DNA of 64,000 nucleotides from an uncultured Kangiella sp. Its GTDB lineage: Bacteria; Pseudomonadota; Gammaproteobacteria; Enterobacterales; Kangiellaceae. Positions 8,369 to 16,636 of this stretch are shown here, piece by piece. A program made the position numbers and the translations under genes. The notes under the pieces were generated by a model, which was not told the DNA's origin, did no database searches, and worked only from the letters and a program-made list of their open reading frames with translations. Numbering within the stretch: the first letter of the stretch is position 1; every line of letters begins with the position of its first letter. Location of the stretch: contig CANNDL010000001.1 of the NCBI GenBank assembly GCA_947503435.1, positions 395,469-459,468 of the forward strand. Direction: 5' to 3'.

Positions 8369-10996
8369 TTATGTGTCTAAATGTTGATGAATAATTTGCT
8401 CAAGCTCTGCTTGTTGCGCTTGGCTTAATGCAATTTGTGCTTTATTACTCACTGTAAAAGTATCTTCTACTTTTTCACCTAAGGTGACGATTTTGGCTGC
8501 ATGTACTTTAACATCTGCATCTCTAAAAGCTATGGCTATTTTAGCAAGCAGAGCAGGGCGGTCTAGTGCAGAAATTTCTACTTGAGTAAAAAGTCCGCTG
8601 TCACTTTGGATAAAGTTAACCTGAGTCGCTATTTGGAAGTGCTTGTAGCGACTTGGAGCTAAGCGATGAACTTCAAGAGAGGCGTTATCAATGTCACTTA
8701 GAGTGTTTAGCAAATGCTGTTGGATTTCATCTAGGTGGTTTTGCGCGGTAATTGGATTGCCATCTTGATCTAGAACAATAAAAGTATCGAGGCACAATCC
8801 TTTATCTGAAGTATAAAGGCTGGCATTTTGAATATTTAAATTGTTTTGGCTTAAAGCGCTGGTGATAGCTGCAAAAAGATTTGGTTTGTCATTAACCGCA
8901 ATTAATATTTCAGTCCCGGCTTGGCTACGGTGATTTTTAATAGAAACCTGAGGTAACTCTGGATTGCTCGATAAAAGAGCTAAATGCCATTGAACCTGTT
9001 CTGGGTGATAGCGCAGCAAGTAATCATCACCTAACTCATCTAGTAAAGCTTGGTAAGAGTCTTTTCTATTAATTGGTGCTGATTCAAGAATTAATTGGCG
9101 ATTATCTTGTAGTTTCTCGAATTGCTCTGAGCTAGGTGTTTGTTGTGATAAATGGAATTTACTGGCTAAAAACAATTCTTTAAGTAATGACTCCTTCCAT
9201 GAATTCCACAAAGTAGGGTTGGTCGCTCGTATATCAGATACCGTTAAGACATAAAGCAGCTCTAGGTGCTTTATACTTGGAATGCGTTTACAAAAATCTT
9301 CAATCACTTCTGGATCGCTTATATCTTTACGTTGAGCAACCATTGACACCATTAAATGGTTTTTGACTAACCAAGAAACGGTTTGGGCATCACTCTCTGC
9401 AAGCCCAATCGACAGCGAGTACTCTAGTGCATCAACGGCTCCAAGTTCAGAATGATCACCACCACGACCTTTTGCAATATCATGAAAAATGGCCGCTAAA
9501 TGGATAACGCTATGGTTATCCAATTTGTTCATAATTTCAGAGCAAAGCGGGAATTCGTCAAAACACTCTGGTCGGTTATAGCGAACAATATAACGCAATA
9601 AAAATAAGGTGTGTTCGTCAACTGTATAGGCATGAAATAAATCAAACTGCATTTGTCCTTCAATTTTTGCGAACAAAGGCAAAACACTGCCTAATACGTT
9701 GGTCCGCTTCATTAAAGCAAATCCACGGCTGGTGAGTTGCTTGCTAGCAAAAAACTGTTGCAGGCTATCAATGACTTTCGGATCTTGCCGGAAAGCTTTA
9801 TTGATGAGGTGTTGGCTTGAGCGGATCTTACGTAAGGTATAGGCATCGATCTGCTTAATTTTTTGGTCAAGACTAATGTAGTGGAAAATACTAATTAGAG
9901 CCCAAGGAATTTCGCCAAATTCAAACTCTTCTTTTAAACCAATGCGGTTATCTTCAATATAAAAGTAATCGTTAAGCTCTTTGCGTAATAGCTTCTTATT
10001 TTTTGGTAAGTAATCTTGTTCAAATACTTGAATAAAAAGCCCATTGAGATTACGAATTGCCATAACCGCTTGGTAATAAGGCTGCATCAATTGTTCAACT
10101 GCCAATTGATGCTCCTCATCTTCAAAGCCAAGCCACTCGGCTACCTTTTTTTGGTATTCAAATAATAAACGGTCCTCTCTTTTGCGAGTAATGGCATGTA
10201 GTGCAAATCGAACCCGATTTAAGAACTGTTGGTGACTTAGCAAGGCCTTATATTCTCGCCTTGTGAAAACGCCTTTTTCAATCAAACCATATAAACTATT
10301 AGACTTAAATTGCTTTAATGAAATCCACTGCATGACTTGCAAATCACGCAAACCACCTGGGTTGGACTTTATGTTAGGTTCAAGATTAAAAGAAGTGTCT
10401 TTAAAGTTTGCGTGCCGATTTCGTTGCTCAGTAACTTTTGCATGATAGAACTCTTTTATTGGCCAATAAGTGTCGGCATTAACTAAATTTTGTAAACTAA
10501 TAAATAATTCTTTATTGCCAATGAGATGCCGTGACTCCATGAGAGTAGTAGCGACACTGATATCTTCAGAAGATAATTTTTCGCACTCAGGTAAAGTACG
10601 AACACTATGACCGACTTCTAAGCCAATATCCCAAAGAAAGCCAATCCACGCTTCTAACGCATCAGTATTTTTGCTGTTATTGCTAAGTAAAATTAGAATA
10701 TCAATATCAGAAAAGGGTTGGAGCTCGGAACGGCCATAGCCACCCACAGCAATCAAACTGCACTCGATATCCACCTCAAATTGTTGCCAGCTATGGATTA
10801 AAATATTATCAATAAAAGCACTGCGCGCTTTAAGCAGCTGGTTGATACTGATGCCTTTTTTGAATTGGGCTACCAATGCAAATAGACCATCATTGAGGTG
10901 TTTTTTATAAAGCTTTAATTGCTCTGAAGGATTAGCATTGCGCTTATTAACTTCAGAGCTTTTAGGAAGATAATGGTACTTATCGGAAGTTGCCAC
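8369..10996 (-). CDS. glnD: Bifunctional PII uridylyltransferase / uridylyl-removing enzyme
   Basis: Nitrogen-status sensor of 875 aa with the full family layout. The nucleotidyltransferase domain (about residues 70-200) has GGYGRSELQPFSDIDIL; the HD domain (about 440-560) has AAIFHDIAKGRGGDHSELGA; and two ACT domains sense glutamine at the C-terminus (ILIAVNDKPNLFAAITSAL and ISALDRPALLAKIAIAF). It uridylylates and deuridylylates PII proteins. The start is a GTG at 10996, six bases after the map stop. The map-glnD-dapD order matches E. coli. Confidence 0.97.
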   Translation of the reverse strand: MATSDKYHYLPKSSEVNKRNANPSEQLKLYKKHLNDGLFALVAQFKKGISINQLLKARSAFIDNILIHSWQQFEVDIECSLIAVGGYGRSELQPFSDIDILILLSNNSKNTDALEAWIGFLWDIGLEVGHSVRTLPECEKLSSEDISVATTLMESRHLIGNKELFISLQNLVNADTYWPIKEFYHAKVTEQRNRHANFKDTSFNLEPNIKSNPGGLRDLQVMQWISLKQFKSNSLYGLIEKGVFTRREYKALLSHQQFLNRVRFALHAITRKREDRLLFEYQKKVAEWLGFEDEEHQLAVEQLMQPYYQAVMAIRNLNGLFIQVFEQDYLPKNKKLLRKELNDYFYIEDNRIGLKEEFEFGEIPWALISIFHYISLDQKIKQIDAYTLRKIRSSQHLINKAFRQDPKVIDSLQQFFASKQLTSRGFALMKRTNVLGSVLPLFAKIEGQMQFDLFHAYTVDEHTLFLLRYIVRYNRPECFDEFPLCSEIMNKLDNHSVIHLAAIFHDIAKGRGGDHSELGAVDALEYSLSIGLAESDAQTVSWLVKNHLMVSMVAQRKDISDPEVIEDFCKRIPSIKHLELLYVLTVSDIRATNPTLWNSWKESLLKELFLASKFHLSQQTPSSEQFEKLQDNRQLILESAPINRKDSYQALLDELGDDYLLRYHPEQVQWHLALLSSNPELPQVSIKNHRSQAGTEILIAVNDKPNLFAAITSALSQNNLNIQNASLYTSDKGLCLDTFIVLDQDGNPITAQNHLDEIQQHLLNTLSDIDNASLEVHRLAPSRYKHFQIATQVNFIQSDSGLFTQVEISALDRPALLAKIAIAFRDADVKVHAAKIVTLGEKVEDTFTVSNKAQIALSQAQQAELEQIIHQHLDT

Positions 10997-11002
10997 TGGT
11001 TA

Positions 11003-11836
11003 TTAGAAACTTTCTTCTTGGCGCTTGGTTAGAACTTCAACCCCATCAGCGGTGCACAATAAAGTATGCTCCCATTGAGCTGATAATGAGCGGTCTTTAG
11101 TCGTTACTGTCCAGCCGTCTTTACGATTAAGCTTAACGTTGCGTTTACCAGAATTAACCATCGGCTCAATGGTAAATGTCATGCCTTCTTGTAATTCAAC
11201 ACCTGTGCCGGGACGACCATAGTGAGTCACTTGAGGCTCTTCATGGAAAACTTCACCGATGCCATGCCCGCAATACTCGCGTACTACGGAGTAGCCATGC
11301 TTTTCCACATACTTTTGGATTGCATGACCAATATCGCCTAAACGGGCGCCAGGTTTAACCATATCAATAGCTAGATAAAGTGATTCTTGAGTAATCTTGA
11401 TAAGCTTTTTTGCTTGCGGTGTGGCTTCGCCAACCACGAACATCTTACTAGTATCACCGTGGAATCCATCTTTGATTACAGTGACATCGATATTAACGAT
11501 ATCGCCATTTTTAAGTGGCTTCTTATTTGGTATGCCATGACAAACGACATCATTAACCGAAGTACATACAGACTTTGGAAAGCCATCCGCACGCACTGGC
11601 TCTAGGATTTTTCCCATTTCATCTAATGGTGCAGGGTAAGGATTACCGCCATAATACAATGGAGCAGGGTAGCCGCCTTGTTGTTGCACGATATAGTCGT
11701 GGCAAATTTGGTTCAATTCGTCTGTAGTGACGCCTTTAACCACATGCGGACCGATCATTTCCAGCACTTCAGATGCTAGTTTGCCAGCTTTGCGCATACC
11801 TTCGATTTGTTCAGGTGTTTTTAAATTAATAGCCAT
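11003..11836 (-). CDS. map: Type I methionine aminopeptidase
   Basis: Cytosolic dimetal peptidase of 277 aa that removes the initiator methionine. Metal-ligand motifs are visible: NIDVTVIKDGFHGDTSK (Asp ligands), YCGHGIGEVFHEEP (His) and TIEPMVN (Glu), with a final Glu in SAQWEHTLL. The ATG at 11836 giving MAINLKTPEQI is chosen over an in-frame TTG nine bases earlier because it matches the family N-terminus. map is normally divergent from and adjacent to rpsB; here roughly 24 kb of accessory DNA lies between them. It heads the leftward map-glnD-dapD operon. Confidence 0.97.
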   Translation of the reverse strand: MAINLKTPEQIEGMRKAGKLASEVLEMIGPHVVKGVTTDELNQICHDYIVQQQGGYPAPLYYGGNPYPAPLDEMGKILEPVRADGFPKSVCTSVNDVVCHGIPNKKPLKNGDIVNIDVTVIKDGFHGDTSKMFVVGEATPQAKKLIKITQESLYLAIDMVKPGARLGDIGHAIQKYVEKHGYSVVREYCGHGIGEVFHEEPQVTHYGRPGTGVELQEGMTFTIEPMVNSGKRNVKLNRKDGWTVTTKDRSLSAQWEHTLLCTADGVEVLTKRQEESF

Positions 11837-11891
11837 ATACAGCAATAAATATAAGAGTTGGCTTATTCTAGCGAATTGCTGGCTTGATTAG

Positions 11892-11922
11892 AAATAAAAA
11901 ATGCCAGCACGAGGCTGGCATT
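11892..11922 (-). terminator. Intrinsic terminator after the methyltransferase-like gene
   Basis: Nine-base perfect stem (11914-11922 with 11900-11908, AATGCCAGC/GCTGGCATT), five-base loop, and on the minus strand a following run TTTTTATTT. It ends leftward transcription from the accessory region just upstream of map. Confidence 0.85.
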
Positions 11923-11940
11923 AGGTATCCTAGTTGCTAA

Positions 11941-12831
11941 TTAAATCTTCTCGAACAATAGCGTCATACGGTTAGATTCGCCGATAGCATTCATTGCTTT
12001 TGCTTGCTCAGGCTTATCTTTGGCTCCTAAAAGCGTTGGCGGTAAGCGCCATACGATATCTTTTGGTCCTGGCATATCTTTTGGATTAGCGTGCATATTG
12101 CTTTTGGCTACCAGTTTAAATCCTGCATCTTGGAACATTTTGATGACAGCCGATTGTTTTAAATAACCGCGTTGGCCTTTAGCGCCTTCATCATCTGCCG
12201 TTTCAGCAACACTATGCTGTACAATTCCCACCATACCGCCAGTTTTTAGTAAATCATGCATGGTTTTAAGTGCTTGGCTGCGATATCCGCCGTTGTCTTC
12301 AAAGCGATTTAAGTTATGAAAAGCTCGGATTAACAAAACGCGATCAACAGTGCCATTTAAAGAGGCTGGAATCCCATCAAATGTATATCCTTTAGCCTTA
12401 ATGCCATTAGTCGTTTTTTCAGCAACAATCTCAGGGAAACGGGCTGTATCGGCAATTCTCATCTTTATGGCTTCTTCACTAAAGAAGCCAAATTTCGACC
12501 ACATATCGTCGTTATAATGTAAGCCGTAGATAGTGGCATCTGAACCAAGATAGTTAGCAATAATTTCCGTATACCAACCACCGCCTGGTAGAGCTTCTAC
12601 AACGGTCATACCCGGCTCAACTCGAAAGAACTCTAAGGTTTCTGCGGGCTTACGCCATCCATCACGGCCTTTGACTTTATCATCTCGAGCATCAACAACG
12701 GCATTTAACTTAGTTCGATTCTCAGCATTGAATTCGTAAGCTTTGTCTTTTGCTGAAAATTGCGCACAGGCTGATAGCGCTGCAGTTAAGGCGATTGTGC
12801 TCATCGCTAGTTTGATTTGTTTTAACTTCAT
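11941..12831 (-). CDS. Predicted exported SAM-dependent methyltransferase-like lipoprotein (COG4798 type)
   Basis: Protein of 296 aa from the ATG at 12831, which has a GGGGGA ribosome site; an upstream in-frame start would add 22 residues that hide the signal peptide. The N-terminus (MKLKQIKLAMSTIAL then TAALSACAQ) is a lipoprotein signal with lipobox LSAC, so the mature protein should be lipid-anchored outside the cytoplasm. The body resembles class I methyltransferases (VEPGMTVVEALPGGGWYTEIIA as motif I; VDRVLLIRAFHNL), as in the exported COG4798 family. SAM is not known in the periplasm, so real enzymatic activity is doubtful. It is the last gene before the terminator next to map. Confidence 0.8.
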   Translation of the reverse strand: MKLKQIKLAMSTIALTAALSACAQFSAKDKAYEFNAENRTKLNAVVDARDDKVKGRDGWRKPAETLEFFRVEPGMTVVEALPGGGWYTEIIANYLGSDATIYGLHYNDDMWSKFGFFSEEAIKMRIADTARFPEIVAEKTTNGIKAKGYTFDGIPASLNGTVDRVLLIRAFHNLNRFEDNGGYRSQALKTMHDLLKTGGMVGIVQHSVAETADDEGAKGQRGYLKQSAVIKMFQDAGFKLVAKSNMHANPKDMPGPKDIVWRLPPTLLGAKDKPEQAKAMNAIGESNRMTLLFEKI

Positions 12832-12921
12832 AATTCCCCCAATAATTTTTGACTTAGCCATCTTAGATACTTGAAAGAGAATGCTCAATCTAAGCATGTA
12901 ACAAAGTTTTGCAGACTTGAC

Positions 12922-13293
12922 TTATAAATGTTGTGAAACCCACCAAATGTTGCCCCATTCATCCCGAATGCCACCTTGTCTGTCGCCATAATCCATATCC
13001 ATGACTTCCATCTCTAAGTGGCCGCCTGCGCTAACTGCTTGAGCCGTTGATTTATCCGCATCTTCAACATACAAATATAATGAAGTAGTCATGGCTGGAT
13101 ATTCTTCGGTAGCTTCGCCAAGAAATAGTCTAGCGTTATTAAAAGATAGGCATACATTGGCAAGCCGTTCACCGCGCATGGTACGGCTAAGCTCTTCAGC
13201 ATCAAATGCAGCTTTGAGAAACTCTACATATTCGCTGGGTTTATCCACAAACAAATATGGGGTTATGGCACTAAAGCCTTCAGGCATTTTCAT
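12922..13293 (-). CDS. VOC-family (glyoxalase/bleomycin-resistance fold) protein
   Basis: Protein of 123 aa. It begins FSAITPYLFVDKPSEYVEFLK and ends with DYGDRQGGIRDEWGNIWWVSQH, the C-terminal half characteristic of PhnB-like members of the vicinal oxygen chelate superfamily. Such small VOC proteins are often of unknown substrate. A strong ribosome site (AAGGAG, seven bases before) supports the ATG at 13293. It precedes the methyltransferase-like gene by about 90 bases in the same direction and is divergent from the glutathione transferase gene. Confidence 0.82.
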   Translation of the reverse strand: MKMPEGFSAITPYLFVDKPSEYVEFLKAAFDAEELSRTMRGERLANVCLSFNNARLFLGEATEEYPAMTTSLYLYVEDADKSTAQAVSAGGHLEMEVMDMDYGDRQGGIRDEWGNIWWVSQHL

Positions 13294-13377
13294 AAAGCAC
13301 TCCTTGATTAAAATAACTATACAAGAATAAAGACGCTTGGGTTAGACTTAAATCGACACTAATTTATTGGATTTTTT

Positions 13378-14004
13378 ATGTATCAATTACACTATTGTCC
13401 TGGCACGGCTTCATTGGTTGCCCATTGGCTTTTAATTGAAATGGAATTGCCGCATGAATTGTTTATGGTGGACTTTTCCAAGAATCAGCAGAAATCCCCC
13501 GAATATTTGCAGATCAACCCTTCGGGCTTAGTACCTACTTTGATTGTCGATGGCAAGCCGATGTCAGAATTTGCTGCTATATCCATGTTTTTAGCCGATA
13601 AACATCCTGAGAAGGGTTTGGCGCCTGCTTTTGATAGTACCGATAGAGCTCAATACAATCAGTGGATGTTTTACATTTCAAATACCATTCAACCAGCCTT
13701 TAGATTGTGGTTCTACCCGCAAGATATCGTCGACGAAGGAGCTTTAATTAAAGATCAGATTCAACAAAAAATAGAGTTGTACTTTGAGCGAGTAGACAAC
13801 CATTTCTCTGATGGTCATCAGTATTTATTGGGCGACAAAATGTCTGCAGCTGATTTTTGTTTAACCATGATTATGCGCTGGTCTAGGAATATGCCAAAAC
13901 CTGCGGATACCTGGTCTTATTTATCCGAATACGCTAAACGTATGAAGTCTCTGGCTTCTTTCAAGGAACTGTATAAAAGAGAAGGAATTACTGATTGGAC
14001 GTAA
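13378..14004 (+). CDS. Glutathione S-transferase family protein
   Basis: Protein of 208 aa with the N-terminal thioredoxin-like GST domain (YQLHYCPGTASLVAHWLL, with NPSGLVPTLIVDG holding the cis-Pro and glutathione-binding loop at about residue 54, and SEFAAISMFLAD) and the helical C-terminal domain (SAADFCLTMIMRW). It resembles the bacterial beta-class/GstA group by layout. Substrate is not predictable. It is the only rightward gene in the left part of the accessory region and runs into the convergent GNAT gene with only one base between stops. Confidence 0.87.
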   Translation: MYQLHYCPGTASLVAHWLLIEMELPHELFMVDFSKNQQKSPEYLQINPSGLVPTLIVDGKPMSEFAAISMFLADKHPEKGLAPAFDSTDRAQYNQWMFYISNTIQPAFRLWFYPQDIVDEGALIKDQIQQKIELYFERVDNHFSDGHQYLLGDKMSAADFCLTMIMRWSRNMPKPADTWSYLSEYAKRMKSLASFKELYKREGITDWT

Positions 14005-14005
14005 G

Positions 14006-14491
14006 TTATAGAATCTTCTGCCAATAGGCTACATCAATCCACTTATCAAACTTAAAGCCTGTTTCTTTAAAGTGAGCAACTTTTGCCATGCCCATTTTTT
14101 CATGCAAGGCGACACTGGCAGGGTTGGGTAAAGAAATGCCGCCAATTACAGCGTGATAGCCTAAACCTTTGAGCTGATTAAAAAGTTCTTTGTAGAGAAG
14201 AGTGCCGTAACTTTTTCCAGTAGCCTTATGATCTAAATAAACCGTAGATTCAACAGAATAGCGATAAGCGCAACGACCTTTCCATTTACTGGCATAGGCA
14301 TAGCCAACAACTTTGCTTTTTTCTTCTATAACTAAATAGGGTAGGTTTTGAATTAGTGATTCTTCGATGCGATTGGCCATTTCTTCCGTTGAAACATGCT
14401 CTGTCTCAAAAGTAATAATGGAATTGTCGATATAATAATTATAAATATCGGCAATGGCTTTAGCGTCTTTTTCGTTTGCAGTTCTTATCAT
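14006..14491 (-). CDS. GNAT-family N-acetyltransferase (phosphinothricin/Pat-like)
   Basis: Protein of 161 aa with MIRTANEKDAKAIADIYNYY at the start, the acetyl-CoA loop region (LDHKATGKSYGTLLYKEL) and GLPNPAS-like ISLPNPASVALHEKMGM near the end, followed by FKETGFKFDKWIDVAYWQK. This is typical of the phosphinothricin or methionine-sulfoximine acetyltransferase subgroup. ATG at 14491 is preferred over the preceding TTG. It follows the DUF3565 gene by three bases and is likely the last gene of the leftward transcript. Confidence 0.87.
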   Translation of the reverse strand: MIRTANEKDAKAIADIYNYYIDNSIITFETEHVSTEEMANRIEESLIQNLPYLVIEEKSKVVGYAYASKWKGRCAYRYSVESTVYLDHKATGKSYGTLLYKELFNQLKGLGYHAVIGGISLPNPASVALHEKMGMAKVAHFKETGFKFDKWIDVAYWQKIL

Positions 14492-14494
14492 CAA

Positions 14495-14701
14495 TTAAAC
14501 CTTATCCTTAGGTTCACCTGCGTCGCACTTTACGCAATTTAGTTCAGAACCCAACATGGCATTACGTCCTTCAAGAGATTCTACCCATGGTCGATTAAAG
14601 AAGGGTGGCTTATGCCGAACGTGCTGAAAGTGGTCACACTCTAATTCGGCTACCCAATCATTCTCTTCATCTTTATGATAGCCAGTAATGGCTTGCTTCA
14701 T
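14495..14701 (-). CDS. DUF3565-family small protein
   Basis: Protein of 68 aa: the start MKQAITGYHKDEENDWVAEL, the middle HFQHVRHKPPFFNRPWV and the end GRNAMLGSELNCVKCD match the DUF3565 family as I recall it. The conserved Cys-x-x-Cys at the end and Cys/His in the middle suggest a metal site. No function is known. It sits between the SnoaL-like and GNAT genes with very short gaps, all leftward. Confidence 0.8.
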   Translation of the reverse strand: MKQAITGYHKDEENDWVAELECDHFQHVRHKPPFFNRPWVESLEGRNAMLGSELNCVKCDAGEPKDKV

Positions 14702-14722
14702 TTTGTTCTAGTCCTTAAATAT

Positions 14723-15085
14723 TCAGCCTTTAATTTCAGCGTTACCGACATTATAGAAAGAGCTAATGGATTTTATAAGGTCACCTTCAAATTGATACCA
14801 CTCACACACCGTCATTTCTAAGCCCGTATTAGCATTTTTCTGCTCAAATTGAACGCAGGCTTGTTCGCCTTCTTGAATATGTGCAGTTATCGTTAAAGTG
14901 TTTCCCAAAAAATCTTTACGATTCTTATTCACTATCTCCATATATTTAGACTTAGTGCTAATGGTGCCGAAAGGGCTGGTGTGACTGAAATCATCAGTAA
15001 TAGGTAAATCATCGATATCGCCGCTATTCCAGCAATCGAACCATTTTTGGACAGAGGGATGAATGGCTATATTTAATTTGCTCAT
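14723..15085 (-). CDS. SnoaL/NTF2-like small protein
   Basis: Protein of 120 aa with the cone-fold look of SnoaL-like proteins: an N-terminal helix ending VQKWFDCWNSGDIDDL, then strands with HTSPFGTISTKSKYMEIV, and a C-terminal ICEWYQFEGDLIKSISSF-like stretch. Such proteins are cyclases, isomerases or simple ligand binders. Its start overlaps the stop of the preceding array paralogue by four bases (ATGA), showing that at least this gene is translationally coupled to the array. Confidence 0.72.
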   Translation of the reverse strand: MSKLNIAIHPSVQKWFDCWNSGDIDDLPITDDFSHTSPFGTISTKSKYMEIVNKNRKDFLGNTLTITAHIQEGEQACVQFEQKNANTGLEMTVCEWYQFEGDLIKSISSFYNVGNAEIKG

Positions 15086-15828
15086 AGGGTGTTAGTTTTT
15101 GCCTGAGGGGTATAGCCAAGAACTTTTACCACGGCTTCTTGGAGTTTTTTAATGTTATTCTTATCATTCTCGGCATTTCTACGCTGGATTTGAAACATTG
15201 CTTTCATTTGTGACAAGCGATTTATAAAGCTTTGGTTATTTGCAATAGTGTCAAAGTCGTAAGCAATTTGGGTATTTCCGTTAGCCTCTAAATCAGATTG
15301 AATGAACCTCCAATGACTACTGACTTCGCTTAAATGTTTTCTTCTGATTTCTTTGGTGTGTCTATTGTGTTCCTGACTAACCTTTATTTTCTGCAATGTT
15401 AAACCGATTAACTCTCTTAACTCGATACTCTTAATATAGGGCATTCGACCAGAGGATTGAAGCTCACTTACAGCGATTAAGTCGGTATCGTTTATTGGGT
15501 AATACCCAAAGAATGCTAAACCACGTTCGAATAATTCTCTATCGCTATCCTTTAGTTGCTTATTCATTAAGGAGTCTATAACTATAACTTGAGCTTTAGC
15601 TTGATCATCAGACCAAGCAATATCATTATCGAGTTCTTCAATGATTCTGACGGTATCGAAATATATCCGCTCTAAATATTCTTTTTCTAAAGCGCGTTCA
15701 GCTCGTTCTTCATTCCAATTCGCCACTTGGATGCCAATAAAAACACCGACAACAACAATTAAGAAATCGATAAAAACTGCAAACCAGTTTTGATCTTTGA
15801 CATGTTGAGTGATTCGTCTTAATAACAC
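15082..15828 (-). CDS. Array paralogue 1: single-pass membrane protein with conserved leader
   Basis: Protein of 248 aa, last member of the tandem family. Residues 1-15 are the basic amphipathic leader (MLLRRITQHVKDQNW), residues about 17-37 form the one membrane helix ending GIQVANWNEE. The basic N-terminus predicts the leader inside and the ~210-residue C-terminal part outside the cytoplasm. A family motif is present near residue 115 (SELQSSGRMPYIKSIELREL). Start is GTG, sharing a base with the TAG stop of paralogue 2 (TAGTG). The C-terminal part is helical and charged. Function unknown; the helix and NWNE end resemble DUF6090-type proteins, a recollection not a search. Confidence 0.85.
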   Translation of the reverse strand: MLLRRITQHVKDQNWFAVFIDFLIVVVGVFIGIQVANWNEERAERALEKEYLERIYFDTVRIIEELDNDIAWSDDQAKAQVIVIDSLMNKQLKDSDRELFERGLAFFGYYPINDTDLIAVSELQSSGRMPYIKSIELRELIGLTLQKIKVSQEHNRHTKEIRRKHLSEVSSHWRFIQSDLEANGNTQIAYDFDTIANNQSFINRLSQMKAMFQIQRRNAENDKNNIKKLQEAVVKVLGYTPQAKTNTL

Positions 15829-16598
15829 TACTGGTTCTCTTTAATTGCTTTCATAAGCTTTTTACTCACATCTGCAAAACTTTCTAAATTAAATACCTTA
15901 GTATCATTAACCGCAATCTGGAACTGCAAATTGAATAGTATTTCAGGCTTTGAGCGAAGAAATTTTGCAGTTTTATGGAAGTCTTCATCGGGTAAGTCTA
16001 AATCGCAGGTTTTAGGTAGAGAAGAGGCAAATGAATGAGCAACATCAATTACGATATCGCCACAATGTTCTTTTATTTCATCTTGAATATGAACTGGTAT
16101 TAGGCCTCTAATGTATTCTCGATAAGGGGCTATTTTTGTCATAAGATCAGTGTTGGCGTAATCTACCGCATAATGGCCAAAAATATCAGCCTTCAACTCT
16201 TCGTTTTTAATCAGATTAATTTGTCCTGTACTGAGCATTTCATTGTAAGTAGCGCGATTACTCCAAGCTGTATTTATTTGACTCGCTTGATAAGCGCCAA
16301 TCACAAACTGTTCGTCACTCACTGAATTTTCTTTATTCAGGGCATCAATAGCAGTCATGGAGTAGTTTCTGACTACAGCCTGGTACTTCAGCTCAGTCTC
16401 TATCGATAATAGGTCATTATTTAAGTCATTATAAATACGATTTAGCAATACTTTAGCTTGCGCTTCACCTGCTTTTTCATCGTTCCAGTTGGCAACCTGA
16501 ATACCCAAATAAACGCCAAAAACGACAATGGCTAAATCTAATAATACTGCAAACCAGTTTTGGTCTTTGACGTGCTGTGTAATTCTTCTAAGTAGCAT
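15828..16598 (-). CDS. Array paralogue 2
   Basis: Protein of 256 aa with the constant leader and helix; the helix differs slightly (LLDLAIVVFGVYLGIQVANWND). The central family motif is well kept (TYNEMLSTGQINLIKNEELK, about residues 115-135). Two extracytoplasmic cysteines (EHCGD and KTCDL) could form a disulfide. The C-terminal half shares little else with its neighbours. It starts 38 bases after the PLP-enzyme gene stop and overlaps paralogue 1 by one base, so the two are coupled. Confidence 0.85.
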   Translation of the reverse strand: MLLRRITQHVKDQNWFAVLLDLAIVVFGVYLGIQVANWNDEKAGEAQAKVLLNRIYNDLNNDLLSIETELKYQAVVRNYSMTAIDALNKENSVSDEQFVIGAYQASQINTAWSNRATYNEMLSTGQINLIKNEELKADIFGHYAVDYANTDLMTKIAPYREYIRGLIPVHIQDEIKEHCGDIVIDVAHSFASSLPKTCDLDLPDEDFHKTAKFLRSKPEILFNLQFQIAVNDTKVFNLESFADVSKKLMKAIKENQ

Positions 16599-16636
16599 AT
16601 AGATTCCTTGTTAATGCTACTTAGATACTAGCAGTT

